Shown here one piece after another: positions 9,467 to 19,292 of a stretch of DNA of 64,000 nt (position 1 is its first letter; the number at the start of each line of letters is the position of its first letter). The stretch comes from Candidatus Pelagibacter giovannonii (GTDB taxonomy: Bacteria > Pseudomonadota > Alphaproteobacteria > Pelagibacterales > Pelagibacteraceae), in assembly GCF_012276695.1 (NCBI RefSeq), contig NZ_CP038852.1:496001-560000 (forward strand), read 5' to 3'. A program made the translations under genes and the position numbers. The notes below the pieces were generated by a model that worked only from the letters and a program-made list of their open reading frames with translations, was not told where the DNA came from and did no database searches.

Positions 9467-9893
9467 TTTTAGGTTCCAAATTCTTTAAGGATTCTAAAAT
9501 AGAATTTTTTTTATCACATAATTTATTACAAATTTTAGAAAAATTATCTGCTAATTCTTTTACTTTAGAGTAATTAGATCTTTTTAACTCTATTTTCATA
9601 AGCATATAGTTTGCCTCTTCATTTTTTGGATCTAATAAAAGCACAGTATCAATATTTTTTTTTTCTTCTTTTCTATTCTCTTCAAAATTATAAATTTTTG
9701 CTAAATATAAATATGAATTTTGATCCTTAGGGTTAAAAACAATACTTCTTTGAAACAAAAATTTAGACTCTTCGTATTTCCGTTCATCATATTTATTTTT
9801 TCCTTTTTCAAAAAAATTATTTTCTGCTAAAGAGTGACTTCCAAGATTTAAAAGCATAAATAGCATAATTGTTAATTTGTTTATTTTTTTCAT
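9456..9893 (-). CDS. Small exported TPR-like protein between guaB and guaA
   Basis: This 145-residue product starts with a signal-peptide-like segment (residues 1-23, Leu/Met-rich, ending 'SLAEN'). Two to three tetratricopeptide-like helix pairs follow, with '[27 protein letters not shown]' and '[17 protein letters not shown]' showing the pattern. The start ATG overlaps the guaB stop by one base (TAATG), and the end overlaps guaA by 11 bases. The gene is thus locked into the GMP operon although it seems to be periplasmic. Its function is unknown; it has no relation in sequence to either neighbour. Confidence 0.7.
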   Translation of the reverse strand: MKKINKLTIMLFMLLNLGSHSLAENNFFEKGKNKYDERKYEESKFLFQRSIVFNPKDQNSYLYLAKIYNFEENRKEEKKNIDTVLLLDPKNEEANYMLMKIELKRSNYSKVKELADNFSKICNKLCDKKNSILESLKNLEPKNES

Positions 9894-10969
9894 TAATATT
9901 TACTTTCATTTTTTACTTGATCAACATTATGAACCATGCTTTCATAAAAACCTGCTTTTGTTATTTTTACAAAATTAGGTTTATTTTTAAGATTTGGAAC
10001 TTTTTTCGCACCTAGATAACCCATGGATGATTTTAAACCTCCAATTAATTTATAAATTATACTTTTAACATTTCCTTTATATTTCACAAAACCTTCTACT
10101 CCTTCTGGAACATATTTAGATATATCTTTTTGTTTAGTTTGAAAATATCTATCAGCTGAGCCTTTATTCATTGCTCCAACAGAACCCATACCTCTAAAAC
10201 TTTTAAATAATTTTCCATTTTTCTTAATTAGTTTTCCAGGTGTTTCAAAGCTTCCTGCAAACAAAGATCCAATCATTATCGCATCAGCACCTGCCGACAA
10301 TGCCTTAGCTAAATCACCTGAATATTTAATTCCACCATCTGAAATTATCTTTACTTTATTATTTTTAACACCTTTTTTAACAGCAAGTATCGCACTTAAC
10401 TGTGGAACGCCAATACCTGCAACTAGTCTAGTTGTACAAATTGACCCTGGTCCAATCCCAACTTTAATAATATCTACTCCTAACTTTATTAAAAATTTTG
10501 CAGCTTCTGCAGTTGCAATATTTCCAGCACATAGTGTTGTTTTGTTTGTTTTCAATTTTTTTATTACTTTAATAATTTCTGCAACTTTTTTGCTATGTCC
10601 ATGAGCTGTATCAACAACAATTAAATCAACTTTTTCTTTTAAAATAGCTTCTGCTCTTTTAAGTTCTAAAGGACCTGCTCCAACTGCAGCACCAACTAAT
10701 AAGTTTAATTTTTTTACTATTTTAATCTCGTCAATTTGTTTTTTAATATCAAGGTTTCTGTGAATTACACCAATACCTCCAGCTTTAGCCATTGCTATTG
10801 CCATTTTACTTTCAGTAACGGTATCCATAGCAGAGGATAATAAAGGTATTTTTAGTGTTAAATTCGATGATAATTTTGTGCTGGTATCAACTTCAGAAGG
10901 TAGAACTTCTGAGTATTTTGGTGCCATTGTGACATCATCAAAGGTAAGTGCTTCTTTTATAGGATCCAT
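9893..10969 (-). CDS. guaB: IMP dehydrogenase lacking the CBS (Bateman) module
   Basis: GuaB oxidises IMP to XMP with NAD, the branch-point step to GMP. The 358-residue barrel has the early 'LTFDDVTMAPKYSEVLPSEVD', active-site loop 'GIGPGSICTTR' with Cys178, 'ISDGGIKYSGD', and the flap 'RGMGSVGAMNKGSADRYFQ' (259-277, with the Arg-Tyr pair). Typical IMPDH has about 490 residues. Here residue 87 ('EIKIVKK') joins directly to 'LNLLVGAAVGAG', so the roughly 115-residue paired CBS domain normally inserted at this point is absent. The catalytic core is otherwise complete. CBS-less IMPDHs exist in a few parasites, so the enzyme should be active but lack nucleotide-dependent allostery. Confidence 0.93.
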   Translation of the reverse strand: MDPIKEALTFDDVTMAPKYSEVLPSEVDTSTKLSSNLTLKIPLLSSAMDTVTESKMAIAMAKAGGIGVIHRNLDIKKQIDEIKIVKKLNLLVGAAVGAGPLELKRAEAILKEKVDLIVVDTAHGHSKKVAEIIKVIKKLKTNKTTLCAGNIATAEAAKFLIKLGVDIIKVGIGPGSICTTRLVAGIGVPQLSAILAVKKGVKNNKVKIISDGGIKYSGDLAKALSAGADAIMIGSLFAGSFETPGKLIKKNGKLFKSFRGMGSVGAMNKGSADRYFQTKQKDISKYVPEGVEGFVKYKGNVKSIIYKLIGGLKSSMGYLGAKKVPNLKNKPNFVKITKAGFYESMVHNVDQVKNESKY

Positions 10970-11006
10970 AATGATTTATATATGATTCCTTTCAAAAAAA
11001 AAGTCC

Positions 11007-11618
11007 CTATCTTAAAATTTTACAAATAATAAAACTTTCCTTAGATTCTTTTCTACTAGACTTAGGTTTAAAAACCTTCACTTCTTTGAATAATTTTTTG
11101 CCTAAGGCAACAATTTCATTAAATGATGAGCCTAAAAAAATCTTAGAGACAAATCGCCCTTCTTTGACCAACATTTCTTTAGAGAAATTCATAGCTTCCA
11201 TTGCAAGTTCCCCTGTATAAATTGCATCTATATCTTTTATACCCGTTGTATTAACAGCCATATCAGACACAACAACATCAACTTTTGATTTGAATAAGTC
11301 TTTTATTTTTTCTTGAGAATCTAAATCAGTGAAATCACCTTTGATTTGAATTGTATTCTCAATTTCTTCCATACCCTTTATGTCAATTGAAACCAATCTT
11401 CCACTTTTTACTGTTCTTGAAATATATTGAGACCAGCTACCTGGTGATGCTCCTAAATCTATTACCGATATTCCATTTTTAAATATCTTAAATTTTTCAT
11501 CTATTTCTATTAATTTGTATGCTGATCTAGCTCGATAACCATCTACTTGAGATTGCCTAACATAAATATCTCTTTTTTGTTTATTAATCCAATTTTTAGA
11601 AATTCTATTTTTTTTCAA
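11007..11618 (-). CDS. rlmE: 23S rRNA 2'-O-methyltransferase RlmE (FtsJ)
   Basis: RlmE methylates the 2'-OH of U2552 in 23S rRNA late in large-subunit assembly. The 203-residue Rossmann-fold protein has 'DGYRARSAYKLIEID' with the catalytic Lys, the SAM loop 'VIDLGASPGSWSQYI', catalytic Asp in 'VVVSDMAVNTTG', a Lys in 'RFVSKIFLGSS', and the C-terminal 'KPKSSRKESKESFIICKIL'. These supply the K-D-K-E tetrad. The start is TTG at 11618, directly after the stop of the preceding glycosyltransferase gene; no in-frame ATG precedes the conserved N-terminus. Confidence 0.93.
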   Translation of the reverse strand: MKKNRISKNWINKQKRDIYVRQSQVDGYRARSAYKLIEIDEKFKIFKNGISVIDLGASPGSWSQYISRTVKSGRLVSIDIKGMEEIENTIQIKGDFTDLDSQEKIKDLFKSKVDVVVSDMAVNTTGIKDIDAIYTGELAMEAMNFSKEMLVKEGRFVSKIFLGSSFNEIVALGKKLFKEVKVFKPKSSRKESKESFIICKILR

Positions 11619-12530
11619 TTAAAGACCAAATCTTAAACTTTTTGTTAAAATTTTATTTTCTAAAGTTTTTATGTTTATCTTTACTTTTTTATCTAATCTC
11701 ATATCTTTATCTCCATCCCAAATTCCTGAAGCAAGATGTATTATGCCTAATTTATGATTAGGTAGGTAAGGTTCCACAAAACTTTTTTCTTGTTCATTAA
11801 ATTTTGGTAAAAGATTGCTAACTAACCAGTTACAATTATGTGGCAAGAACTCTGTTTCTAAATCATCAATATAAACTGACATATTGATAGCTAATTGCTC
11901 TGATCCAAAAATATTTCCAGCTTTTAATGTCTGTTCTAAATTTTTTTGCCATGTAATCCATCCAGCTGAATTTTTTTCTAAAGAAAAAACACCAATATTA
12001 ATGTGTGGAGCAAAAGCAAGCTTACGCGCTTTGTTTATTCCAATTTTTGATTTTATTGCATGTTTAAAATTTTGAGATTTAATTATTGCTAATTGTCCAA
12101 ATATCCAATTAACTTTAGACATTATTTTATATCCAGGTGTAAAAGTTTGAGTAATTCCTAATTTTCCATTTTCACAAGCTTTAAAATAAAGTTCTACTGA
12201 ATTCCAATCCCCTACCCAAGCGTCACAATCAATCCATAAGAATTTTTCATAATTAGGAAAATATTTTGGTAAAAAAGCTCTAGATACTTGACTCTTTAAC
12301 CACTCTCTTCCTTTTACCTTAAATGCTGGAACATCAATATCCCATTCGGCTGATTTAATTTCATCAACTTTTTTGGATAATATTTCTATTTGTTGTTCAG
12401 ACAAACCAGCATCTAAAATGCAGATTGCAGTATCTTTGCTTTTTTCAAAACTCTTAATAGAATCAACTAATTCATTAAGCAATTCAAAGTAATTTGAGTC
12501 TGCCAGAGATACAATTACATTTTTTTTCAT
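11619..12530 (-). CDS. Putative GT8-like glycosyltransferase
   Basis: This 303-residue protein begins 'KNVIVSLADSNYFELLNELVDSI' and carries a DxD-type metal/nucleotide-sugar motif in 'KFLWIDCDAWVGDW' (residues about 95-108). It also has 'PHINIGVFSLEK' and 'GSEQLAINM', the pattern of GT-A folds that transfer from nucleotide sugars (GT8-like). There is no signal peptide or membrane segment. It stands between pssA and rlmE with zero and zero bases of spacing, which suggests co-transcription with phospholipid synthesis, but acceptor and sugar are unknown. The family call is by fold-like motifs and is less certain than for its neighbours. Confidence 0.65.
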   Translation of the reverse strand: MKKNVIVSLADSNYFELLNELVDSIKSFEKSKDTAICILDAGLSEQQIEILSKKVDEIKSAEWDIDVPAFKVKGREWLKSQVSRAFLPKYFPNYEKFLWIDCDAWVGDWNSVELYFKACENGKLGITQTFTPGYKIMSKVNWIFGQLAIIKSQNFKHAIKSKIGINKARKLAFAPHINIGVFSLEKNSAGWITWQKNLEQTLKAGNIFGSEQLAINMSVYIDDLETEFLPHNCNWLVSNLLPKFNEQEKSFVEPYLPNHKLGIIHLASGIWDGDKDMRLDKKVKINIKTLENKILTKSLRFGL

Positions 12531-13334
12531 TTATAATATGTCTTCAAAATCATCATTATCATGATTTTCACCACTTAAAATTTTTTGTTTATAAATTTTT
12601 TGATAACTGAAGTATCCAAATGGAATTAAACAAATATAGATTAATCCACAAATAACCAAAACTTTAAATGTATATATTAACAAAAGTCCAAAAAATAACA
12701 CAACACCAAATAATGCAAAAATTGTCATACGACGTGGTATGGAAATCTTTTTAAAAGCAAATGTTGGAATTTTACTGATCAATAAGAATGAAATCAAAAT
12801 AAAGAATGTTGGTACTACTATATTGTAGTTAATCTTTATTAAATTTATCTCACTTAGACTTAGTATTAATGGCATCAATACCAAAATTCCACCTGCTGGA
12901 GATGGTACTCCTTCAAAATAATTATCTTTCCATGATGGCTCTGAGTTTGAGCTTACATTAAATCTTGCTAGTCTAAGAGCTACACAAACTACAAAAATCA
13001 TTGTAAGCAACCAACCAAATTTACCTAAATTATTTAAAGACCAAAAATACATTATAAATGCAGGTGCTACACCAAAACTAATTAAATCTGCCAATGAGTC
13101 TAATTCTTTTCCAACCAAAGAAGTTCCCTTCAACATTCTTGCAACTCTACCATCTAACGCATCAAAAATTGCTGCAAATATAATAGCTATAATAGATAGT
13201 CCAAATTTTTCATCTAATGCAAATTTAATAGAACTTAACCCAATACATACATTTATTAATGTCAGTGCATTAGGTAAAAGCATTCGAGCTTTTTTGTCTG
13301 ATACAATTTTAAAATTATTTTTAGGTTGTTCCAT
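12531..13334 (-). CDS. pssA: CDP-diacylglycerol-serine O-phosphatidyltransferase
   Basis: PssA makes phosphatidylserine from CDP-diacylglycerol and serine. The 267-residue membrane protein has six to eight hydrophobic segments. It also has the full CDP-alcohol transferase motif DG-x2-AR-x8-G-x3-D-x3-D, spanning residues about 65-88 (it begins 'DGRVARMLKG' and ends 'DSLAD'). A soluble acidic tail follows the last helix. The adjoining psd gene, three bases upstream, completes phosphatidylethanolamine synthesis. The membrane-bound type is usual in alphaproteobacteria. Confidence 0.93.
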   Translation of the reverse strand: MEQPKNNFKIVSDKKARMLLPNALTLINVCIGLSSIKFALDEKFGLSIIAIIFAAIFDALDGRVARMLKGTSLVGKELDSLADLISFGVAPAFIMYFWSLNNLGKFGWLLTMIFVVCVALRLARFNVSSNSEPSWKDNYFEGVPSPAGGILVLMPLILSLSEINLIKINYNIVVPTFFILISFLLISKIPTFAFKKISIPRRMTIFALFGVVLFFGLLLIYTFKVLVICGLIYICLIPFGYFSYQKIYKQKILSGENHDNDDFEDIL

Positions 13335-13337
13335 AAG

Positions 13338-13985
13338 CTATCTTTTAGCTAATAGTGTTTCACCAGCAATTGTCTTTTGTCCTACTTTAACTAACGTTTG
13401 ATAATTTTTAAAATAAACATCAGCCCTACTTCCAAATCTTATCATTCCAATTCTTTCGCCTTGTTGCAATTGTTGATCCTTTGAAGACTCACAAACTATT
13501 CTTCTGGCAATTAAACCTGCAATCTGAACAACAATAACTTCTTCTCCATGGTTATTCGTTATCTTGTAATAATTTCTTTCATTGTCTTCACTTGCTTTAT
13601 CAAGTGATGCATTTAAAAATTTTCCTGGTTTATAAAGTATTTCTGAAATTTTACCTTCACACGGTGTTCTGTTAACGTGACAATCAAATACATTCATAAA
13701 AATACTTATCTTAGTGAATTTTTTATCCTCTAAACCTAGCTCTTTTGGTCCATCTACTTCATGAACCATTAAAACTTCACCATCTGCTGGACTTGTTAAA
13801 TAATTTTCATCGTTTATTGAAATTCGTTCAGGATCTCTAAAAAAATAATAAATCCATATCGATAACACTAAACCGATTAATCCTAGAAAAGTGCTAAAGA
13901 AGTACAAAAAAATTGTTATAATAATAGATATAGCTAAAAATTTGTATCCTTCAGAATGAATTTTTGAAAAAATTTTCTCTAACAT
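13338..13985 (-). CDS. psd: Phosphatidylserine decarboxylase proenzyme
   Basis: Psd decarboxylates phosphatidylserine to phosphatidylethanolamine at the inner membrane. The 215-residue protein is the short bacterial type. It has an N-terminal membrane hairpin (residues about 16-48), 'LTSPADGEVLMV', 'ISIFMNVFDCHVNRTP' and the self-cleavage site Gly-Ser in 'IGMIRFGSRADVYF' near residue 187, where the serine becomes the pyruvoyl cofactor. It is the first gene of the psd-pssA-glycosyltransferase-rlmE run and is divergent from icd across 77 bases. Confidence 0.94.
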   Translation of the reverse strand: MLEKIFSKIHSEGYKFLAISIIITIFLYFFSTFLGLIGLVLSIWIYYFFRDPERISINDENYLTSPADGEVLMVHEVDGPKELGLEDKKFTKISIFMNVFDCHVNRTPCEGKISEILYKPGKFLNASLDKASEDNERNYYKITNNHGEEVIVVQIAGLIARRIVCESSKDQQLQQGERIGMIRFGSRADVYFKNYQTLVKVGQKTIAGETLLAKR

Positions 13986-14062
13986 AAGCTTATATTTGAT
14001 AATTTTTTATTAATATGTATATAAAGCACTAAATTACAATTACTAATATAAATTATTCAAAT

Positions 14063-15277
14063 ATGGCTAAAATTAAGGTTAAAAATCCAGTTGCTGAACT
14101 CGATGGCGATGAAATGACAAGAATAATATGGGAGTTTATTAAAAGTAAACTTATTCTTCCATATTTAGACTTGGGTATTGAATATTTTGATCTAGGTATG
14201 AAAAGTCGAGATAATTCTAATGATCAGATAACAATTGATTCGGCCACTGCAATTAAAAAAATTGGTGTTGGTATCAAGTGTGCAACAATAACACCAGATG
14301 AAGCCCGTGTTGAAGAATTTGATTTAAAAAAGATGTGGAGATCTCCCAATGGAACTATAAGAAATATTATTGGAGGAACTGTCTTTAGAGAGCCAATAGT
14401 TTGTAAAAATATTCCTAAATTAGTACCTTCATGGACAGACCCAGTTATTATTGGAAGACATGCGTTTGGAGACCAGTATCGAGCAACAGATTTTAAGGTT
14501 CCTGGAAAAGGTAAAATGGAAGTTAAATGGACAGCTGAAGATGGTAGCCAAGAAATAAAATATGAAGTTTTTAACTTTCCTGGACCAGGTATAGCTTTAT
14601 CAATGTACAATTTAGATAAATCAATAGAAGACTTTGCAAGGTCTTGTTTTGGCTATGGTTTAATTAAAGAATGGCCCGTTTATTTATCAACAAAAAATAC
14701 AATCCTAAAACAATATGATGGCCGTTTTAAAGATATTTTTCAAAAAATATTTAATGAAGAGTTTAAAGAAAAATTTGAAAAATTAAAAATTACTTATGAA
14801 CACAGACTAATTGATGACATGGTAGCATGTGCAATGAAATGGAGTGGTAAGTATATTTGGGCTTGTAAAAATTATGATGGTGATGTTCAATCTGATACCA
14901 TGGCACAAGGATATGGTTCTTTAGGCTTAATGACTAGTGTTCTATTAACTCCAAATGGAAAAGTAATGGAGGCTGAGGCAGCCCATGGAACTGTAACTAG
15001 ACATTTTAGAATGCATCAACAAGGCAAAGAAACCTCTACAAATCCAATTGCATCTATATTTGCTTGGACAAGAGGCCTTGCACATAGAGGAAAATTGGAT
15101 GGAAACAAAGAACTAATTAATTTTTCGAAAACTTTAGAGAAAGTTTGTATTGATTGTGTTGAAAATGGTTCAATGACTAAAGATTTAGCAATTTTAATTG
15201 GTCCTTCAAGTAAGTATTTAACTACTAATGGTTTCTTAGATGAGTTAGATGGACAGCTTAAGAAAAAGCTTAACTAA
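14063..15277 (+). CDS. icd: NADP-dependent isocitrate dehydrogenase
   Basis: Icd oxidises isocitrate to 2-oxoglutarate in the TCA cycle. At 404 residues it belongs to the homodimeric 'eukaryotic-like' subfamily common in alphaproteobacteria. Motifs include '[17 protein letters not shown]', '[20 protein letters not shown]' around the substrate serine, '[13 protein letters not shown]' with metal-binding Asp residues, '[18 protein letters not shown]' and '[11 protein letters not shown]'. The 3' end overlaps the convergent alaS end by eight bases, so no terminator separates them. Confidence 0.96.
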   Translation: MAKIKVKNPVAELDGDEMTRIIWEFIKSKLILPYLDLGIEYFDLGMKSRDNSNDQITIDSATAIKKIGVGIKCATITPDEARVEEFDLKKMWRSPNGTIRNIIGGTVFREPIVCKNIPKLVPSWTDPVIIGRHAFGDQYRATDFKVPGKGKMEVKWTAEDGSQEIKYEVFNFPGPGIALSMYNLDKSIEDFARSCFGYGLIKEWPVYLSTKNTILKQYDGRFKDIFQKIFNEEFKEKFEKLKITYEHRLIDDMVACAMKWSGKYIWACKNYDGDVQSDTMAQGYGSLGLMTSVLLTPNGKVMEAEAAHGTVTRHFRMHQQGKETSTNPIASIFAWTRGLAHRGKLDGNKELINFSKTLEKVCIDCVENGSMTKDLAILIGPSSKYLTTNGFLDELDGQLKKKLN

Positions 15278-17939
15278 TTAATTTTTTAATATTTTCAAAA
15301 GACTGTTCAATTTTCTCAGGTAATGTTCCTCCTGCTTGGGCAAAGTCAGCTCTTCCACCTCCACCTTTACCACCAATAACTTCTGAACCAGCTCTAACAA
15401 TTTTTACAGCATCAAACTTGCCTTCTAATGTTTTAGTAACACCTACAGCTAATCCAACTTTATTATCATTAATTGCATAAATTATAACTAATCCTTCACC
15501 AATTTCTTTTTTACCTTCATCAATTAGCTTACGCAGATCTTTAAATGGTAAATCTATAATATTTTGAAATCTAACTTGAAATCCATTAATAACTTGATCT
15601 TTGATTTTATTTTTTTCTTTATTTTTTAATATTGAACTAACTAAAAGTTGATCGAATTGTTTACTAAGGTCTTTTATCAAGGTTGCTTGATCCTTGTTTT
15701 GAACATTAGGTTTTCCTCCTAATTTAATAATCTTTTTCTCTAATTCTTTTATAACTGCCTCATTTTTTTGATCAGACAAATTAGATTGGTTTTCTTTTTC
15801 TTTTAAAAAATTAATTAACTGTGTATCTCTTAATGCTTCAATTCTTCTTACACCTGCTGCAATAGATGATTGGCTTATAATCTTAAATTTTCCAATATCA
15901 GCTGTGTTTACAACATGCGTTCCTCCACATAATTCAGTTGAGAAAAATTTACCTTCTTCATCTCCCATTGACAAAACTCTCACTTCATCGCCATATTTCT
16001 CTCCAAATAAAGCTAAGGCACCATTTTCAACAGCTTCTTTAGGTGTCATTATTCTTGTTTTAACCTCTGATTTTTTTTGAATTATAGAGTTAACATAATG
16101 TTCAATTTTTCTCATCTCTTCTTCTGAGATAGGCTTCATGTGACTAAAATCAAATCTTAATCGATCAGATTGAACTAAAGATCCTTTTTGAGTTACATGC
16201 TCACCCAAAACTCTTCTTAATGCTTCGTGTAATAAATGAGTAGCAGAATGGTAAGCTCTAATATTATTTCTTCTCTGTGTATCTATTTTTAATTCAACAC
16301 TGTCTTTTATTTTAACTGAACCTTTTTTAACTTTTCCGTAATGAGCAAATAAATCTCCTAGTTTTTTTTGAACATCTGATACTTCAAATTCAAAACTTTC
16401 ATTAGTAATTGTTCCTATATCTGCAACTTGTCCTCCAGACTCACCATAAAAAGGTGTTTGATTTGTAAATATAATTCCTTCATCGTTTTCTTGAATATCC
16501 TGGACCTCTTTATTATTTTTAAGAATTAAAGTAATGACCCCTTCTGCTTTGTCTGTGGAGTATCCTAAAAAATCAGTTGCTCCTAGACGATCTTTTATAT
16601 TAAACCATATTTGATCTACTGAAATATCTCCTGATCCTTTCCAGTTTTTTTTTGCTAATTCTTTGCTTTCTTCCATTAATAAATCAAACTTTTTTCCATC
16701 AACAGTCAATGATTTATTTTTTAAAATATCTTCAGTTAAATCTAATGGAAAACCAAATGTATCATAAAGTTTAAACGCCACTTCACCAGGTAATATTTTT
16801 TTCACTCTCTCTAACTCTTCATTTAAAATTTTTATTCCTCTATCCAGTAAAATCAAAAACTTTTCTTCTTCTGTTTTTAATGTTTCTTTTATTAAAGATT
16901 GTGCTCTTTCTAACTCAGGATAATTGTTAGACATTTCTTCTAGAAGCGTTTTAAAAATATTATAGAAGACTGGTTTTTTAGATCCTAGTAAATGTGAGTG
17001 TCTCATTCCACGTCTCATAATTCTTCTTAGAACATAACCTCTTCCTTCATTAGAAGGTAAAACTCCTTCTGCTAATAAAAATGAACTTGCTCGTAAATGA
17101 TCTGCTATTACTCTGAAGCTAGATTGATTAACCTCATCTACTTTTACGTTTAATGTGTCAGATGCAGATAGTATTAGTTTTTTAAAATGATCTGTTTCGT
17201 AGTTATCGTGTGTTCCCTGTAATAGTGCGGCTATTCTCTCAAGACCCATACCCGTATCCACAGATGGTTTTGGTAAATTTATCCTCTTATCTTTTGAAAC
17301 TTGCTCATATTGCATGAATACTAAATTCCATATTTCTATAAACCGGTTACCATCTTCATTTTTAGTGCCAGGTAAACCACCCTCTAGATGATCGCCATGA
17401 TCATAAAATATTTCAGAACATGGTCCACAAGGCCCTGTGTCACCCATAGACCAAAAGTTATCTGACGTTGCTATCTTGATTATTCTATCATCGCTAAAAC
17501 CAGCTATTTTCTTCCAAAAGTTAAATGCTTCTTCATCGTCATGATAAACTGTTACATAGAGGCGATTTTTATCAATTCCAAACACTTTAGTTATTAAATT
17601 CCATGCGTAATTAATTGATTCTTCTTTAAAATAATCTCCAAATGAAAAATTTCCAAGCATTTCAAAAAATGTATGGTGTCTTGGTGTATAGCCTACATTT
17701 TCAAGGTCGTTATGTTTACCACCTGCCCTTACACATTTTTGCGAAGTTGTTGCTCTTACATAGTCTCTTTTTTCTAAACCGGTGAATACATTTTTAAATT
17801 GTACCATTCCTGAATTTGCAAACATTAATGTTGGATCATTATTTGGAACTAAATTACTAGATTCAACTACTCTATGATCATTTTTTTCAAAATAATCTAA
17901 AAAAGTTGTTCTGATTTGATTTAGCGTTTTGTCAGCCAT
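15270..17939 (-). CDS. alaS: Alanyl-tRNA synthetase
   Basis: AlaS charges tRNA-Ala and edits mischarged Ser or Gly. The 889-residue chain shows the class II core ('[11 protein letters not shown]', '[18 protein letters not shown]', '[13 protein letters not shown]'). The editing domain has the zinc/His sites '[11 protein letters not shown]' and 'CGGTHV', and the C-terminal DHHA1 domain ends with '[16 protein letters not shown]'. Order and length are normal. It lies about 98 bases downstream of recA with a strong hairpin between them. The N-terminus '[12 protein letters not shown]' fits the ATG at 17939. Confidence 0.97.
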   Translation of the reverse strand: MADKTLNQIRTTFLDYFEKNDHRVVESSNLVPNNDPTLMFANSGMVQFKNVFTGLEKRDYVRATTSQKCVRAGGKHNDLENVGYTPRHHTFFEMLGNFSFGDYFKEESINYAWNLITKVFGIDKNRLYVTVYHDDEEAFNFWKKIAGFSDDRIIKIATSDNFWSMGDTGPCGPCSEIFYDHGDHLEGGLPGTKNEDGNRFIEIWNLVFMQYEQVSKDKRINLPKPSVDTGMGLERIAALLQGTHDNYETDHFKKLILSASDTLNVKVDEVNQSSFRVIADHLRASSFLLAEGVLPSNEGRGYVLRRIMRRGMRHSHLLGSKKPVFYNIFKTLLEEMSNNYPELERAQSLIKETLKTEEEKFLILLDRGIKILNEELERVKKILPGEVAFKLYDTFGFPLDLTEDILKNKSLTVDGKKFDLLMEESKELAKKNWKGSGDISVDQIWFNIKDRLGATDFLGYSTDKAEGVITLILKNNKEVQDIQENDEGIIFTNQTPFYGESGGQVADIGTITNESFEFEVSDVQKKLGDLFAHYGKVKKGSVKIKDSVELKIDTQRRNNIRAYHSATHLLHEALRRVLGEHVTQKGSLVQSDRLRFDFSHMKPISEEEMRKIEHYVNSIIQKKSEVKTRIMTPKEAVENGALALFGEKYGDEVRVLSMGDEEGKFFSTELCGGTHVVNTADIGKFKIISQSSIAAGVRRIEALRDTQLINFLKEKENQSNLSDQKNEAVIKELEKKIIKLGGKPNVQNKDQATLIKDLSKQFDQLLVSSILKNKEKNKIKDQVINGFQVRFQNIIDLPFKDLRKLIDEGKKEIGEGLVIIYAINDNKVGLAVGVTKTLEGKFDAVKIVRAGSEVIGGKGGGGRADFAQAGGTLPEKIEQSFENIKKLIS

Positions 17940-17986
17940 ATAATTAAAATACAGCTTTTTTATTTGATGTCTAGATAAGTGTAGGG

Positions 17987-18015
17987 AAAAAAGGCGCTTA
18001 ATTTAAGCGCCTTTT
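17987..18015 (-). terminator. Rho-independent terminator downstream of recA
   Basis: On the minus strand a near-perfect hairpin runs from 18015 to 17989 (AAAAGGCGC...GCGCCTTTT, 13 potential pairs). It continues into a run of six T on that strand and starts 22 bases after the recA stop. The stem is symmetrical, but only a minus-strand gene (recA) ends here. Confidence 0.9.
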
Positions 18016-18036
18016 AATAATTAAAGATGACTTTAA

Positions 18037-19188
18037 CTAATTCTTTTTAGATGGAGGTGTTACTTCTTCTTTTATTTCTAGTTTAGGCTCCTCTATTTGA
18101 TCTTTTGCTGCTTTTTCTGGATCTAGTGGATTACCTTCAATTTTTTTTGCTATCACTCCAGCCTTTTCTCTAATTGCCATTTCAATTTCTGCTGCAATTT
18201 TAGGATTTTGCTCTAAATAAGTTTTAGCATTTTCTCTTCCTTGGCCAATTTTTTCACCTTTATAAGCATACCAAGCTCCAGCTTTTTCAACAATGTCAGC
18301 TTTTGCACCAAGGTCAACTAATTCACCTACTTTACTAATACCTTTGCCATACATTAGGTCAAATTCAACAACTTTAAAAGGTGGTGCTACTTTATTTTTA
18401 ACCACTTTAACTCTTGTTGAGTTGCCAATAATTTCATCTCCATTTTTAATCGCACCAATTCTTCTAATATCTAATCTAACAGATGAATAGAACTTAAGTG
18501 CATTTCCACCAGATGTAGTCTCTGGACTTCCAAACATAACTCCGATTTTCATTCTAATTTGGTTAATAAAAATCATCATTGTGTTCGTGCTTGAGATTGA
18601 GCCTGTTAGTTTTCTTAAAGCCTGGCTCATTAATCTTGATTGAAGTCCTACGTGGTGATCTCCCATTTCTCCTTCAATTTCAGCTCTAGGTGTTAGTGCT
18701 GCAACAGAGTCAATTACGATAACAGAAATCGATCCTGATTTAACTAAAGTATCAGCTATTTCTAGAGCTTGTTCACCAGTATCAGGTTGTGAAATTAGTA
18801 ATTCTTCAGTGTCTACACCAAGTTTTTTTGCATAAATTGGATCTAAGGCATGCTCTGCATCTATAAATGCACAAATTCCTCCAGCTTTTTGGGCTTCCGC
18901 TAATACTTGCAATGCTAAGGTTGTTTTACCAGATGATTCTGGTCCATAGACTTCAATAACTCTTCCTTTTGGTAAGCCACCTATTCCAAGCGCTACATCT
19001 AAACTTAATGATCCAGTTGAAACAGACTCGACGTCCATTGCTCTTCTTTGTCCAAGTTTCATTACCGATCCTTTTCCAAAATTATCGATAATTTGGCTCA
19101 TTGCTGCGTCCAAAGCTTTATTTTTTTCGTTGCCTTCTGTTTGTTGCGCTTTTGTAGATTTAACTACTTTTAGGTTGTTTTTAGTCAT
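18037..19188 (-). CDS. recA: Recombinase RecA
   Basis: RecA forms the DNA strand-exchange filament and stimulates self-cleavage of LexA/UmuD-type proteins. The 383-residue sequence has '[17 protein letters not shown]', Walker A 'GPESSGKTT' near residue 80, '[13 protein letters not shown]', Walker B-like '[22 protein letters not shown]', L1/L2 loops ('[10 protein letters not shown]', '[21 protein letters not shown]'), and a charged tail rich in Glu and Lys. It begins with a short alphaproteobacterial-like N-terminal extension. It has its own promoter region (19189-19292) after tolC and ends in a terminator. The umuDC operon 3.4 kb away is its likely regulatory partner. Confidence 0.97.
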   Translation of the reverse strand: MTKNNLKVVKSTKAQQTEGNEKNKALDAAMSQIIDNFGKGSVMKLGQRRAMDVESVSTGSLSLDVALGIGGLPKGRVIEVYGPESSGKTTLALQVLAEAQKAGGICAFIDAEHALDPIYAKKLGVDTEELLISQPDTGEQALEIADTLVKSGSISVIVIDSVAALTPRAEIEGEMGDHHVGLQSRLMSQALRKLTGSISSTNTMMIFINQIRMKIGVMFGSPETTSGGNALKFYSSVRLDIRRIGAIKNGDEIIGNSTRVKVVKNKVAPPFKVVEFDLMYGKGISKVGELVDLGAKADIVEKAGAWYAYKGEKIGQGRENAKTYLEQNPKIAAEIEMAIREKAGVIAKKIEGNPLDPEKAAKDQIEEPKLEIKEEVTPPSKKN

Positions 19189-19233
19189 TTTATGCCTTTT
19201 TTATTAAATAATTAGTGTTCGAATCGTGTGTTA

Positions 19234-19261
19234 AATGTACACATTTTGTTCTTATTTTCAA
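19234..19261 (-). promoter_or_regulatory. Candidate recA promoter with a degenerate SOS box
   Basis: Reading the minus strand, TTGAAA (19261-19256), a 16-base spacer and TACATT (19239-19234) form a plausible promoter. Within it, GAAC-N7-GTAC at 19251-19237 differs by one base from the alphaproteobacterial SOS consensus GAAC-N7-GAAC. The overlap with spacer and -10 is where a repressor would block. The match is imperfect, so this is a candidate only. Confidence 0.4.
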
Positions 19262-19292
19262 TAGTTATTTTTTTTATAATAAAATGGCTTAA

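Noticed and set aside
9893..10969. guaB as a truncated pseudogene
   Set aside because: Although about 130 residues short, both ends and all catalytic blocks are present and in frame. The loss is exactly one internal domain.
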